In this document: positions 44,565-55,221 of the stretch, piece after piece | How the letters are laid out: each line of letters starts with the position of its first letter | How positions within the stretch are numbered: position 1 is the first letter of the stretch | Assembly: GCA_023665085.1 (NCBI GenBank) | Contig: JAMPEQ010000004.1 | Location: 62,001 to 126,000, forward strand | Direction: 5' to 3' | Source of the DNA: Bacteroides sp. | Lineage (GTDB): Bacteria; Bacillota; Clostridia; Oscillospirales; Acutalibacteraceae | DNA: 64,000 nucleotides | The notes under the pieces: model-generated | What the model was told of the DNA's origin: nothing | Database searches by the model: none | What the model saw: only the letters and a program-made list of their open reading frames with translations | Made by a program: the position numbers and the translations under genes

Positions 44565-45581
44565 ATGAAAAAAACAATGAAAAAATTAATTGCGGTTATT
44601 CTTGCAGCATTAATTGCAATAGCTTGCTTTGCCGGCTGTTCAAACAGCAAGGAGACAAATGAAAATTCAACCACACCGGATACTGCTAAGCCGGCAAAAT
44701 TCGGTATCGTTGTTCAGTCCGGTGCAAACGGTGCGTTTGTTGACATGAAGGACGGTATTATTGATGAAATGAAGGCAAAAGGATTTGAAAATGCAGAATT
44801 TGTTTACAAGGATGCAAACAACGATACTGCTGCTCTCACATCAATTATAAACGCCATGGATGACGGCACTTATACAGCGGTATTCACAATCGGTACTGCC
44901 TGCACACAGACACTTGTTAATCTCGGCTCTGAGACACCATGCTTCTTCTGTGCTGTTTCCGCACCTGTTGAGGCTCAGGTAATCACTGATATGGCAGCAC
45001 CTGACAAAAACGCGACAGGAACATCTAATGCAATACCTGTTGGTGACATTATTGAAATGGGTTACAAAATCACTCCCGATGTTACAAAATGGGGATTCAT
45101 TTATTCAACTTCACAGGTAAACGCAGTAAACACTGTTGAAGCTGCTCAGAAATATCTCGATGATAAGGGTATAAAATACGAATCAGCAACAGTTGAAACA
45201 TCAGCTGATGTAAAAAGTGCAACAGAAACCCTTATTTCAAACGGATGCGATGTAATATTTGTACCAAACGATGCAGTTGTACAGGATGGTGTAACAACAC
45301 TTGCTCAAATATGCGAAGAAGCAAAAATTCCAACTTACTGTTCATCAGCAACAACAGTTGCCAGCGGTTGCCTTGCTACACTTGCAATTGACGACAAAGG
45401 AATTGGTGCTAAAACCGCAGACAAGTGTATTGAATATATGAACGGAAAAGCAATAACTGAAATTCCTTCAGAGGTAGTCGCAGTTGACTACTGCACATTT
45501 AACAGTAATATTGCAAAGTCACTTGGAAAAGAAACACCGTCAAAAGATACAATCGGTTATGAAATTAAAGTTGTTGAGTAA
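44565..45581 (+). CDS. ABC transporter substrate-binding lipoprotein (PF04392 type)
   Basis: The 338-residue protein has a lipoprotein signal with lipobox FAGC (Cys25). The mature part is the two-lobed PF04392 fold, with AKFGIVVQSGANGAFVDM at the start and ASGCLATLAIDDKGIGAKTADKC near the end, as in TrpX-type binding proteins. Known relatives bind aromatic amino acids or other small molecules; the ligand here is unknown. It is followed by a matching permease and ATPase. Confidence 0.9.
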   Translation: MKKTMKKLIAVILAALIAIACFAGCSNSKETNENSTTPDTAKPAKFGIVVQSGANGAFVDMKDGIIDEMKAKGFENAEFVYKDANNDTAALTSIINAMDDGTYTAVFTIGTACTQTLVNLGSETPCFFCAVSAPVEAQVITDMAAPDKNATGTSNAIPVGDIIEMGYKITPDVTKWGFIYSTSQVNAVNTVEAAQKYLDDKGIKYESATVETSADVKSATETLISNGCDVIFVPNDAVVQDGVTTLAQICEEAKIPTYCSSATTVASGCLATLAIDDKGIGAKTADKCIEYMNGKAITEIPSEVVAVDYCTFNSNIAKSLGKETPSKDTIGYEIKVVE

Positions 45582-45612
45582 TTAAAATAATTAATCGGAA
45601 ATAGGAATTTTT

Positions 45613-46527
45613 ATGCAAGTCTATATTACAGCTATTGAAGAGGGCTTTCTTTACGGATTGCTTGCTCTCGGTATTTATATTTCATTAAGAATATTGGATA
45701 TACCTGATCTTACTACTGAAGGCAGTTTCGGTTTCGGCTCAGCCGTTGCTGCCGTTGTTGCCTCACATGGATTCAGCTATTTGAGCTTTATCGCTGCATT
45801 CGCGTCAGGTGTACTGGCAGGCATAGTTACAGGATTACTGCAAACCAAGCTCAAAGTTCATCCGGTTCTTGCAGGTATTATTACAATGAGCGGACTGTAT
45901 TCCATAAATCTCATGGTAAGGGGCTCATCAAACCTAAACTTCAATAATAATTCAGTATTCCAAAAACTGTTTTCAGTATTAGGCGTAAGCGGTATGAACA
46001 AGAAGCTTACAGGTTTGATTATCGGTGCAGTTATCTGTATTATGATACTAATTCTTGTGATACTGTTTTTCAGAACACACCTTGGTCTCTGCATCAGAGC
46101 CACAGGAGACAATCCTGACATGGTAAAAGCATCATCAATTAATGTTGACTTTTCGCTTATATTCGGTCTTGCCCTTGCAAACGGATTAATCGCTCTATCA
46201 GGTGCTCTTGTTTCTCACTATTTAGGGCTAAGCGATCAGAGCTTTTCTAACGGCACTCTGATTTACGGTCTTGCTGCCGTAATTATCGGAGAGGCAATAT
46301 TCGGCAAAAGAAATGTTGCCCTCGGTCTTGTCAGTGCAGTTGTAGGATCACTGGTATATAAGGTTATTGTAGCTTTTGTAATTGATGTATCACTATTTGG
46401 TAAAAACAGTGAAAATCTTATGAAGCTTACATGTGCAATTATTGTTGCCGCGACTCTTGTTATTCCGGAAATCTCAAAGCAGATTAAAAACGGAAAACTA
46501 AAAAAGGAGGCACGCAAAAATGCTTGA
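45613..46527 (+). CDS. ABC transporter permease (BPD_transp_2 type)
   Basis: The 304-residue permease has eight to ten hydrophobic segments and belongs to the branched-chain/TrpY-like permease group, with DIPDLTTEGSFGFGSAVAA near the N-terminus, LGLCIRATGDNPDMVKASSI as the coupling loop and LSGALVSHYLGLSDQ. It overlaps the ATPase gene by 8 bases. Confidence 0.92.
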   Translation: MQVYITAIEEGFLYGLLALGIYISLRILDIPDLTTEGSFGFGSAVAAVVASHGFSYLSFIAAFASGVLAGIVTGLLQTKLKVHPVLAGIITMSGLYSINLMVRGSSNLNFNNNSVFQKLFSVLGVSGMNKKLTGLIIGAVICIMILILVILFFRTHLGLCIRATGDNPDMVKASSINVDFSLIFGLALANGLIALSGALVSHYLGLSDQSFSNGTLIYGLAAVIIGEAIFGKRNVALGLVSAVVGSLVYKVIVAFVIDVSLFGKNSENLMKLTCAIIVAATLVIPEISKQIKNGKLKKEARKNA

Positions 46528-47320
46528 AATCAGTAATCTTTCCAAAACCTTTGCTAAAGACACTGTTAATGAGCACAAGGCTTTAGCTGATATTAATTTA
46601 AATCTTAACCAAGGCGAATTTGTAACAATCGTCGGTTCAAACGGTGCAGGTAAATCAACACTGTTTAATATGATTTGCGGAACATATCTTCTTGATCAAG
46701 GTAAAATACTGTTAGACGGTAAGGATATTTCCTTTATGCCTGAGCACAAAAGAGCTAAGCTTGTCGGACGAGTTTTTCAAGATCCAATGAAGGGCACTGC
46801 ACCGAATATGACTATTGAAGAAAACCTTGCACTTGCATATTCCCGTGCCGGATCCGGATTTTTTTCGCAGGCAATAAGCAAAAAAACCAGAGAGCTATTC
46901 TGTGAAGAAGTGTCAAAGTTCAATATGGGACTTGAGGACAGAATGAAAACAAAAATCGGTCTCCTGTCAGGTGGTCAAAGGCAGGTAATAACTCTTCTTA
47001 TGTGCACAATAGTTACACCAAAGCTATTACTGCTTGACGAGCACACTGCTGCCCTTGATCCTGTTACTGCAGAAAAGGTTATGGATATTACAAACAGAAT
47101 CGTCAAAGAAAACAATCTTACAACTATGATGATTACACATAATATGTCGCAGGCTCTTACAACCGGAACCAGAACTATTATGATGGACAGCGGTAAAATT
47201 ATCATCGACCTTAACAGCGATACACGAAAAGAAATGAGCGTATCAGATTTACTTAACCTTTATAAAGAAAAAGAAGCAAAGGATTTTGACAACGACAGAA
47301 TTCTTCTGCAAAAAGATTAA
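46520..47320 (+). CDS. ABC transporter ATP-binding protein
   Basis: The 266-residue ATPase has Walker A GSNGAGKSTLFN, signature LLSGGQRQVITLL and Walker B LLLLDEHTAALDP, and the shape of TrpZ/LivG-like importers. It completes a single-ATPase importer (homodimer) with the preceding permease and binding protein. An AAAGGAGG-like site lies in the 3' end of the permease gene. The terminator at 47341-47375 ends the operon. Confidence 0.93.
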   Translation: MLEISNLSKTFAKDTVNEHKALADINLNLNQGEFVTIVGSNGAGKSTLFNMICGTYLLDQGKILLDGKDISFMPEHKRAKLVGRVFQDPMKGTAPNMTIEENLALAYSRAGSGFFSQAISKKTRELFCEEVSKFNMGLEDRMKTKIGLLSGGQRQVITLLMCTIVTPKLLLLDEHTAALDPVTAEKVMDITNRIVKENNLTTMMITHNMSQALTTGTRTIMMDSGKIIIDLNSDTRKEMSVSDLLNLYKEKEAKDFDNDRILLQKD

Positions 47321-47340
47321 TCAATAAACGAACACTAACA

Positions 47341-47375
47341 AAACCTCACATAGAAAATTCTATGTGAGGTTTTTC
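47341..47375. terminator. Terminator between the ABC operon and porB
   Basis: AAACCTCACATAG pairs with CTATGTGAGGTTT (13 bp) followed by TTC and T-rich sequence; the A-rich 5' flank makes weaker reverse action possible. Confidence 0.88.
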
Positions 47376-47393
47376 TTATAAAGCTATGAAATT

Positions 47394-48335
47394 TTATGCA
47401 CCACGTACTTCTGTACAGCGTTTAAGAAGTTCATCCCAACGACGATCAACTTCCTTCTGGAATTCTTCAATCATCCACTGATTTTCAGGCTTAAACATAT
47501 GTTTAAATCTTCCCTGCTTAACAAGCCACTCTTCAATCGGAACATAATTTCTAGGCTGATAGTTAAGAATCCATTTGCCGTCAACAACCTCAAACAAAGG
47601 CCAGTAACGAGTTTCAACAGCAAGCTTGCAGATTTCAACTATGTCAGGAGTATTATATCTCCATCCTCTCGGACAAGGCGCCATTATATTAAGAAATGCT
47701 GCACCCTTAGTGTAGATTGCCTTTTCGCTCTTTCTGTATAAATCTCTGAAATTCTGAACAAAGGTTGTCTGTGCAACATAAGGCACTTGATGCTCAGCAA
47801 TAATAGCTGCTAAATCCTTTCTGTACTGAGGCTTTCCTGATGACTGTTTGCCGACAGGTGTTGTAGTTGTATCGGCAAACATAGGTGTTGCAGATGAACG
47901 CTGAATACCTGTGTTCATATAAGCACCATTATCATAACATACATAAACCATGTCATGACCGCGCTCCATAGCACCTGAGAGTGACTGGAAGCCGATATCG
48001 TATGTACCGCCATCACCGCCGAATGTTATAAATTTATATGTTTCATCAAGCTTACCTTTTCTGCGAAGTGCATTATAAGCACCCTCAACACCTGACATTG
48101 TTGCACCTGCATTTTCAAATGCATTATGAATATAGCTGTCTTTATAAGCTGTATAAGGATACATAAAGGTTGAAACCTCAAGGCATCCTGTTGCATTACC
48201 TACAACTGCCTTATCGCCGGGTTTAATTGCTTTAAGTACATTTCTTACTGCTATTGTTCCGCCACAGCCTGCACACATTCTGTGACCACCTGCAAGGCGA
48301 TCCTCTCTTGATACATATTCTTTAAAATTATACAT
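47394..48335 (-). CDS. porB: Pyruvate/2-ketoacid:ferredoxin oxidoreductase, beta subunit
   Basis: The 313-residue TPP-binding subunit has the Fe-S cysteines HRMCAGCGG and GNATGCLEV and the TPP/Mg motif GGDGGTYDIGFQSLSGAMERG. It is typical of the four-subunit oxidoreductases (Thermotoga/archaeal porCDAB), not the single-chain clostridial enzyme. It is last in the porC-porD-porA-porB operon. By sequence it looks like a pyruvate enzyme; the T-box upstream suggests a link to amino acid supply. Confidence 0.9.
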   Translation of the reverse strand: MYNFKEYVSREDRLAGGHRMCAGCGGTIAVRNVLKAIKPGDKAVVGNATGCLEVSTFMYPYTAYKDSYIHNAFENAGATMSGVEGAYNALRRKGKLDETYKFITFGGDGGTYDIGFQSLSGAMERGHDMVYVCYDNGAYMNTGIQRSSATPMFADTTTTPVGKQSSGKPQYRKDLAAIIAEHQVPYVAQTTFVQNFRDLYRKSEKAIYTKGAAFLNIMAPCPRGWRYNTPDIVEICKLAVETRYWPLFEVVDGKWILNYQPRNYVPIEEWLVKQGRFKHMFKPENQWMIEEFQKEVDRRWDELLKRCTEVRGA

Positions 48336-48349
48336 ACTAAACCGCCTCC

Positions 48350-49531
48350 TTATTCTCTTACGCCCATGTAGCGATAAGGTTCTTTAACCTCACCATCCTG
48401 AGTAATTTTTTCAAGCTCATTATATACAGCAACCATATCTTCAACTTTAACGTCACGACCGCCGAGACCATACACATAATTTACTGCAAGAGCATTTGAT
48501 TTAGCTCTGTACAATGCAGTTGTTACTTCTGCACCGATAGGACCGCAGTTATCATTATAAGACTCTGTTCTGTCCATAAGAGCCACTGCCTTTACATTTT
48601 TAAGTGACTCAACAATTTCTTCTGCAGGAAAAGGTCTGAATAATCTGATTTTAATCAAACCTGCCTTTATTCCCTGAGCACGAAGCTGATCTACAGCATC
48701 CTTTGTTGTGCCTGCAGCTGAACCGATAATTACTACTGCATATTCAGCATCATCCATTTTATATTCTTCAAAAAGACCATACTTTCTTCCTGAAATTTTT
48801 TCATATTCCTCTGCTACATCAAGAGTAACCTGCTTAGCATTTTTCAAGGCCTCTGCCTGAGCTCTTTTAGCTTCAAAATAATAATTTGTAACGCTGTAAG
48901 GACCTACAGCCATTGGACATTCGGGATTCAGAAGCGAATTTTCAGGCTCATACTCACCTACAAAATTCTTAACATCTTCATCTTCGTTAAGAACAATATT
49001 TTCAACAGCGTGTGATGTAATGAAACCGTCCTGACAAATCATTACAGGAAGCATAACATCCTTATGCTCTGCAATACGATATGCCATACAAAGATTATCA
49101 TAAACCTCCTGATTATTTTCAGCATAAATTTGAATCCATCCGGCATCTCTTGCACCCATAGAATCACTATGATCACAGTTGATATTAATAGGGCCTGATA
49201 ATGCTCTGTTTACAAGAGTAAGGACACACGGAAGTCTGTTGGAAGCAGCAAGATAAAGCTCCTCCCACATAAGTGCCATACCCGCTGAAGATGTTGCTGT
49301 AACAGATCTTGCACCTGCAGCCTGAGCACCTATAACAGCTGACATTGCAGAATGCTCTGATTCTACAGGAATAAACTCACTGTCAACCTGTCCGTTAGCA
49401 ACCAGTTTTGAAAAATACTGCGGAATTTCTGTTGAAGGTGTAATTGGGAAGGCTGCCATAACATCAGGATTAATCTGACGCAAAGCCTCTGCCACTGCTT
49501 CGTTACCGCTGAGTCTATCTTTACGAGCCAT
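48350..49531 (-). CDS. porA: Pyruvate/2-ketoacid:ferredoxin oxidoreductase, alpha subunit
   Basis: The 393-residue subunit has the PorA opening SGNEAVAEALRQINPDVMAA and the FPITPSTEIPQYFS, ESEHSAMSAVIGAQAAGAR and TSSAGMALMWEELYLAA segments that form the TPP pyrimidine domain and interface. It follows porD by one base and precedes porB by 14. The complex takes 2-oxoacid plus CoA to acyl-CoA, CO2 and reduced ferredoxin, and can run backwards. Confidence 0.92.
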   Translation of the reverse strand: MARKDRLSGNEAVAEALRQINPDVMAAFPITPSTEIPQYFSKLVANGQVDSEFIPVESEHSAMSAVIGAQAAGARSVTATSSAGMALMWEELYLAASNRLPCVLTLVNRALSGPININCDHSDSMGARDAGWIQIYAENNQEVYDNLCMAYRIAEHKDVMLPVMICQDGFITSHAVENIVLNEDEDVKNFVGEYEPENSLLNPECPMAVGPYSVTNYYFEAKRAQAEALKNAKQVTLDVAEEYEKISGRKYGLFEEYKMDDAEYAVVIIGSAAGTTKDAVDQLRAQGIKAGLIKIRLFRPFPAEEIVESLKNVKAVALMDRTESYNDNCGPIGAEVTTALYRAKSNALAVNYVYGLGGRDVKVEDMVAVYNELEKITQDGEVKEPYRYMGVRE

Positions 49532-49532
49532 A

Positions 49533-49835
49533 TTACTTTACCCCCTCCATAGTAATTGCACCGACATGGCAGTTCTTTACGCAAATACCACAGCCCTTGC
49601 AATGTTTATAATCAAAGTCACCGCGTTTGCCGTCAACAACCGGAATACAGCTGTCAGGGCAAACAGGAACACACATTAAGCAATGAATACATTTTGTTTC
49701 ATCTATAGTTGGCTGAACAGAAGTCCACTCACCTGTGTTGAATGCTTCGGAGGTTTTTTCGCCATAAATCTGCATACCCTCTGTTAATTCCTGCCAAGTA
49801 CAGTCAAGATGAAGCTTATTAACATCTGATTTCAT
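49533..49835 (-). CDS. porD: Oxidoreductase delta subunit, 2x[4Fe-4S] ferredoxin
   Basis: The 100-residue protein has two ferredoxin-type cluster motifs: CIHCLMCVPVCP (about 49-60) and CKGCGICVKNC (about 79-89). In the second, His replaces the proline after the fourth Cys. It passes electrons from the TPP site to external ferredoxin. It lies 10 bases after porC. Confidence 0.93.
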   Translation of the reverse strand: MKSDVNKLHLDCTWQELTEGMQIYGEKTSEAFNTGEWTSVQPTIDETKCIHCLMCVPVCPDSCIPVVDGKRGDFDYKHCKGCGICVKNCHVGAITMEGVK

Positions 49836-49845
49836 ATTTTACCTC

Positions 49846-50418
49846 CTATTTAACCTCATCAAATGCCATTTTAAGAGCATTCATATTGCCCTCAATAACT
49901 TCCGGCTTTGATGAAAATTTATGCTGAAATGAATTTTGCATCTCATTAAGAAATGTTTCTTTATCCATTACACCTGAAACCTTAACAATAGCTGCAAGCA
50001 TTGGTGTATTCGGAAAATACTTGCCGAGACAAGCCAAGGATACTTTTTTAGCATCAATTGTATATATTTTACCGCTGAAATCTGCAAGCTTTTCTTTAAT
50101 TTCCTCAGGTGTTTTTGAAGTATTAATTACAATAGCACCATTTTCTTTAATACCTTCTGTTACATTAACAACATCAAGCAATCCCTCATCAACAACTACT
50201 ACATAGTCAGGATCATAAATGTTTGAATGAACTCTTATTTCATTTTTGCTGATTCTGTTGTATGCAGTTATAGGAGCACCCATTCTTTCAGGACCATATT
50301 CAGGAAAGCCCTGAACAAAGCTGCCTGTTTTAAATGCAACATCTGCAAGCAGCAGTGCAGCAGTCTTTGCGCCCTGTCCGCCGCGTCCGTGCCAGCGAAT
50401 CTCTACTAAATTATTCAT
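49846..50418 (-). CDS. porC: Pyruvate/2-ketoacid:ferredoxin oxidoreductase, gamma subunit
   Basis: The 190-residue subunit has the family opening VEIRWHGRGGQGAKTAALLLADV and FPEYGPERMGAPITAYNRIS. It forms the CoA-binding/structural part of the complex. It is the first gene of porCDAB and lies 33 bases after the T-box terminator, so all four subunits are under T-box control. The ribosome binding site is GAGGGATGTT-like, 5 bases before the ATG. Confidence 0.92.
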   Translation of the reverse strand: MNNLVEIRWHGRGGQGAKTAALLLADVAFKTGSFVQGFPEYGPERMGAPITAYNRISKNEIRVHSNIYDPDYVVVVDEGLLDVVNVTEGIKENGAIVINTSKTPEEIKEKLADFSGKIYTIDAKKVSLACLGKYFPNTPMLAAIVKVSGVMDKETFLNEMQNSFQHKFSSKPEVIEGNMNALKMAFDEVK

Positions 50419-50450
50419 AACATCCCTCTTTCATAATATTATATTATAAA

Positions 50451-50711
50451 AATAAAAAAGCCTCTCTGCCTTATAAGGCAAAGAGACGATAAATTACCGT
50501 GGTACCACTCTTTTTCGTTATTGCTAACGCACTTAATGTACTAACATACATTTTCCCATAACGGAGGATTCCGTCTGCACCTACTTATGTTCAGCACAGC
50601 CACTCAGAGAGGATAATCTAATTAACATTGTACTGACTCACAGCAGCCGTCAGCTCTCTTAAACAACTACATAATCAAACCCTGTTCTCATCAACGTGTT
50701 CTCTTATTGGA
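50451..50711 (-). promoter_or_regulatory. T-box riboswitch of porCDAB, specifier probably Ile
   Basis: On the reverse strand the T-box core AGAGTGGTACCACGG (50511-50497) pairs with uncharged tRNA CCA ends. The Stem I distal motif AAGAGAGCTGACGGCTGCTG begins near 50660. A terminator at 50485-50461 (CTCTTTGCC...GGCAGAGAG) is followed by CTTTTTT. Near the base of Stem I the sequence is TAG-ATT-ATC-CTCTCTGAG. By spacing to GAG the specifier is ATC, and by the following-purine rule ATT; both are Ile. Readings such as GAT or TAT are possible. T-boxes antiterminate when the matching tRNA is uncharged. Confidence 0.9.
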
Positions 50712-50714
50712 AAT

Positions 50715-50743
50715 ATAATAATACTAATTAAAAAATTTGTCAA
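50715..50743 (-). promoter_or_regulatory. Promoter of the T-box/porCDAB transcript
   Basis: Reverse strand TTGACA (50743-50738), 17 bases, TATTAT (50720-50715), just ahead of the T-box. Confidence 0.82.
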
Positions 50744-50776
50744 GATTTAATTTAAAATAAAATTTTAGCAAATTAT

Positions 50777-50817
50777 TCAAAAAAAGCAGATGCCCGCAAT
50801 TACATGTAAGCATCTGC
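50777..50817 (-). terminator. Terminator after groEL
   Basis: GCAGATGC (50786-50793) pairs with GCATCTGC (50810-50817); on the reverse strand TTTTTTTG follows. Confidence 0.88.
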
Positions 50818-50835
50818 AAATAAATTTATTATATA

Positions 50836-52476
<1,641 letters not shown>

Positions 52477-52496
52477 TCAAATCATCCTTTCTTAAA

Positions 52497-52907
<411 letters not shown>

Positions 52908-52940
52908 CTATTATATAAATAAACACTGCAAATAATACAC

Positions 52941-52985
52941 ATAAAAAATGCCGTTCTGACAAAATCAGAAACGGCATTTTTATAC
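52941..52985 (-). terminator. Terminator of upp-uraA
   Basis: AAAATGCCGTT-type arms pair around a loop with a nested TCTGA/TCAGA stem; A and T runs flank it on both sides, 15 bases after the uraA stop. Confidence 0.88.
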
Positions 52986-53000
52986 TGGTAAACTTCTAAA

Positions 53001-54362
53001 TTAATCTTCAGCTTTTTCAGTTTCAGCTGAATTTGAAAAGTCAAAATCTTTACCGGGGAAAATTGCATTAAGAACAATACCCGCAATAGCGGCAATAGCA
53101 AGTGCAGACAAAGTTATGTCAAACTTGCCGATTGTGAATGAAACTCCGTCACCCAATCCGAGAGCACATACCAATATTACTGCAGCAATGATTGTGTTAC
53201 GCGGCTTTGCAAAATCAACCTTATTTTCAACCATATTGCGAACACCAATTGCAGAAATCATACCATAAAGTACAAATGAAATACCTCCTACAATTGCGGC
53301 AGGCATTGAATTAATGATAGCTGCAAACTTTGGTGAGAAAGAAAACACAATTGCAAAATATGCTGCAATTCTTACTACTCTTGGATCATAAACCTTTGAA
53401 AGAGCAAGTACACCTGTATTTTCACCGTATGTAGTGTTTGCAGGACCGCCGAAGAGTGATGAAAGTGTTGTTGCAAGACCATCACCAAGAAGTGATCTGT
53501 GAAGACCTGGTTTTGCAATAAAGTTCTTTCCACAAGTTGCACCGATAGCTGAAATATCGCCGATATGCTCCATCATAGTAGCAAGAGCAATAGGCATAAT
53601 TGCTATGATTGCTGAAATAGCCTTTGAAGAATCATGAACACCGCCGAATACAGTCTGGCTCCACTGGCTGATAACGGGAACGCCAAAGAATTTTGCTTCC
53701 TTGACTGCTGTAAAGTCAATTGCAAAGCTTTCAACCCCGCAAGCATTACCGACAATTGCAGCAACAGCATATGAGCCAAGTATACCGAGGAGAATAGGAA
53801 TAATTTTAACCATTCCTTTACCGAATACGTTGAATACAATTACAAGGCCAAGAGCAACAATAGCAAGCCACCAGTTTGTTTTGCAATTATTAATAGCACT
53901 TGGTGCAAGACCTAAACCGATTGCAACAATGATAGGACCTGTAACAACAGGTGGGAAGAATTTCATTACCTTATTGATACCGACAATTTTGATAACTGCA
54001 GCAAGAATAAGATACAGCAATCCAGAGCAAGCAACACCAAGGCATGCATATGGAAGCATTTCCTTATTAGGAGTACCATCTGCCAGCATAGGAGCTACTG
54101 TACCGTATCCACCAAGAAAAGCAAAGGATGAACCTAAAAATGCAGGAACTTCAAACTTAGTGAACAGATGGAACAGTAAAGTACCAAGACCGGCCATAAG
54201 AAGTGTTGTTGACATATCCAGACCTGTTAGAAGCGGAACAAGCACTGTTGCTCCAAACATTGCAAACATATGCTGGAATCCCAAAACAATCATTTTAGGT
54301 GCGCCGAGCTTGCGTGCATCATAGATACCGTCCTGACCGACCACCATTTTTTCTTTTGCCAT
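53001..54362 (-). CDS. uraA: Uracil/xanthine permease
   Basis: The 453-residue NCS2 nucleobase permease has about 14 helices, with FGATVLVPLLTGLDMSTTLL near the start and the NAT/NCS2 signature region around GGPANTTYGENTGVLALSKV. Uracil is the likely substrate since upp is directly upstream. An acidic soluble tail ends in AETEKAED. UraA-like transporters import uracil by proton symport. Confidence 0.92.
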   Translation of the reverse strand: MAKEKMVVGQDGIYDARKLGAPKMIVLGFQHMFAMFGATVLVPLLTGLDMSTTLLMAGLGTLLFHLFTKFEVPAFLGSSFAFLGGYGTVAPMLADGTPNKEMLPYACLGVACSGLLYLILAAVIKIVGINKVMKFFPPVVTGPIIVAIGLGLAPSAINNCKTNWWLAIVALGLVIVFNVFGKGMVKIIPILLGILGSYAVAAIVGNACGVESFAIDFTAVKEAKFFGVPVISQWSQTVFGGVHDSSKAISAIIAIMPIALATMMEHIGDISAIGATCGKNFIAKPGLHRSLLGDGLATTLSSLFGGPANTTYGENTGVLALSKVYDPRVVRIAAYFAIVFSFSPKFAAIINSMPAAIVGGISFVLYGMISAIGVRNMVENKVDFAKPRNTIIAAVILVCALGLGDGVSFTIGKFDITLSALAIAAIAGIVLNAIFPGKDFDFSNSAETEKAED

Positions 54363-54436
54363 TTTTCTACCTCATTTCTTTTATATTTGAAATTGTTTAG
54401 TCAAACAATTTACAAACAACTTTGAATATTTTTGAA

Positions 54437-55069
54437 CTACTTTGTGCCGAATATTCTATCGCCTGCATCACCGAGACCGGGGATAATATAGCAATCCTCA
54501 TTAAGCTTTTCATCAAGAGCCGCACAATAAATATCAACATCAGGATGTGCTTCTTTAAGTGCTTCAAGACCTTCCGGCGCAGCAATAATGCACATAAAAA
54601 TAATCTTTCTCGGATTTCTTAATTTTATCTGGCTGATTGCATCAATTGCAGATCCGCCTGTAGCAAGCATAGGATCAACTACAAAGACATCCCTTTCTTC
54701 AATATCCTTAGGAAGTTTGCAGTAATACTCTACGGGTGTGTGTGTAGTCTCATCTCTGTAAAGACCGATATGTCCCACTCTTGCAGCAGGAACAAGCTCA
54801 AGACATCCGTCCACCATACCAAGACCTGCACGAAGAATAGGCACGAAAGCAAGTTTTCTTCCTGCAATATGATTACACTTAGCAATTCCGCATGGTGTTT
54901 TAACATCAATCTGCTCAGTAGGCAAATCTCTTGTTGCCTCATACGTCATAAGCATGGCGATTTCATTGATAAGCTGGCGAAAATCCTTTGTGCTTGTGTC
55001 ACATGCACGAACAATAGACAGCTTATGCTGAATAAGAGGGTGATCAAAAATAACAATTTTTCTTTCCAT
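54437..55069 (-). CDS. upp: Uracil phosphoribosyltransferase
   Basis: The 210-residue PRTase has the PRPP loop [17 protein letters not shown] (about 127-143) and the C-terminal uracil-binding [17 protein letters not shown]. It converts uracil and PRPP to UMP. The start at 55069 ([17 protein letters not shown]) is conserved; GGAGG lies 11 bases upstream. It is the first gene of a two-gene uracil salvage operon with uraA. Confidence 0.97.
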   Translation of the reverse strand: MERKIVIFDHPLIQHKLSIVRACDTSTKDFRQLINEIAMLMTYEATRDLPTEQIDVKTPCGIAKCNHIAGRKLAFVPILRAGLGMVDGCLELVPAARVGHIGLYRDETTHTPVEYYCKLPKDIEERDVFVVDPMLATGGSAIDAISQIKLRNPRKIIFMCIIAAPEGLEALKEAHPDVDIYCAALDEKLNEDCYIIPGLGDAGDRIFGTK

Positions 55070-55107
55070 AAAATCATATTCCTCCAAAAAAATCTTTTAT
55101 CTTATAA

Positions 55108-55136
55108 AGAATATCATAATACAACAATCTTCACAA
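55108..55136 (-). promoter_or_regulatory. Probable promoter of upp-uraA
   Basis: Reverse strand TTGTGA (55136-55131), 17 bases, TATTCT (55113-55108). The -10 box is weak and no PyrR leader was seen. Confidence 0.45.
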
Positions 55137-55192
55137 GTTATATTACAAAGATGTAATTAATTTTCTATATAATTTTATTTATTAAAGAACAA

Positions 55193-55216
55193 CAGGACTG
55201 AAATATATCAGTCCTG
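55193..55216 (-). terminator. Terminator after uvrA
   Basis: CAGGACTGA pairs with TCAGTCCTG (9 bp, 6-base loop); the reverse tail TTGTTCTTTAAT is moderately T-rich. Confidence 0.68.
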
Positions 55217-55221
55217 CTGAA

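Noticed and set aside
53701-54324. Forward 207-codon reading frame
   Set aside because: It lies fully antisense to uraA, has low-complexity Ile/Pro/Thr content and no promoter or ribosome binding site.
55070-55140. PyrR-type attenuator ahead of upp
   Set aside because: The leader is short and AT-rich, with no binding-loop consensus or terminator/antiterminator pair.
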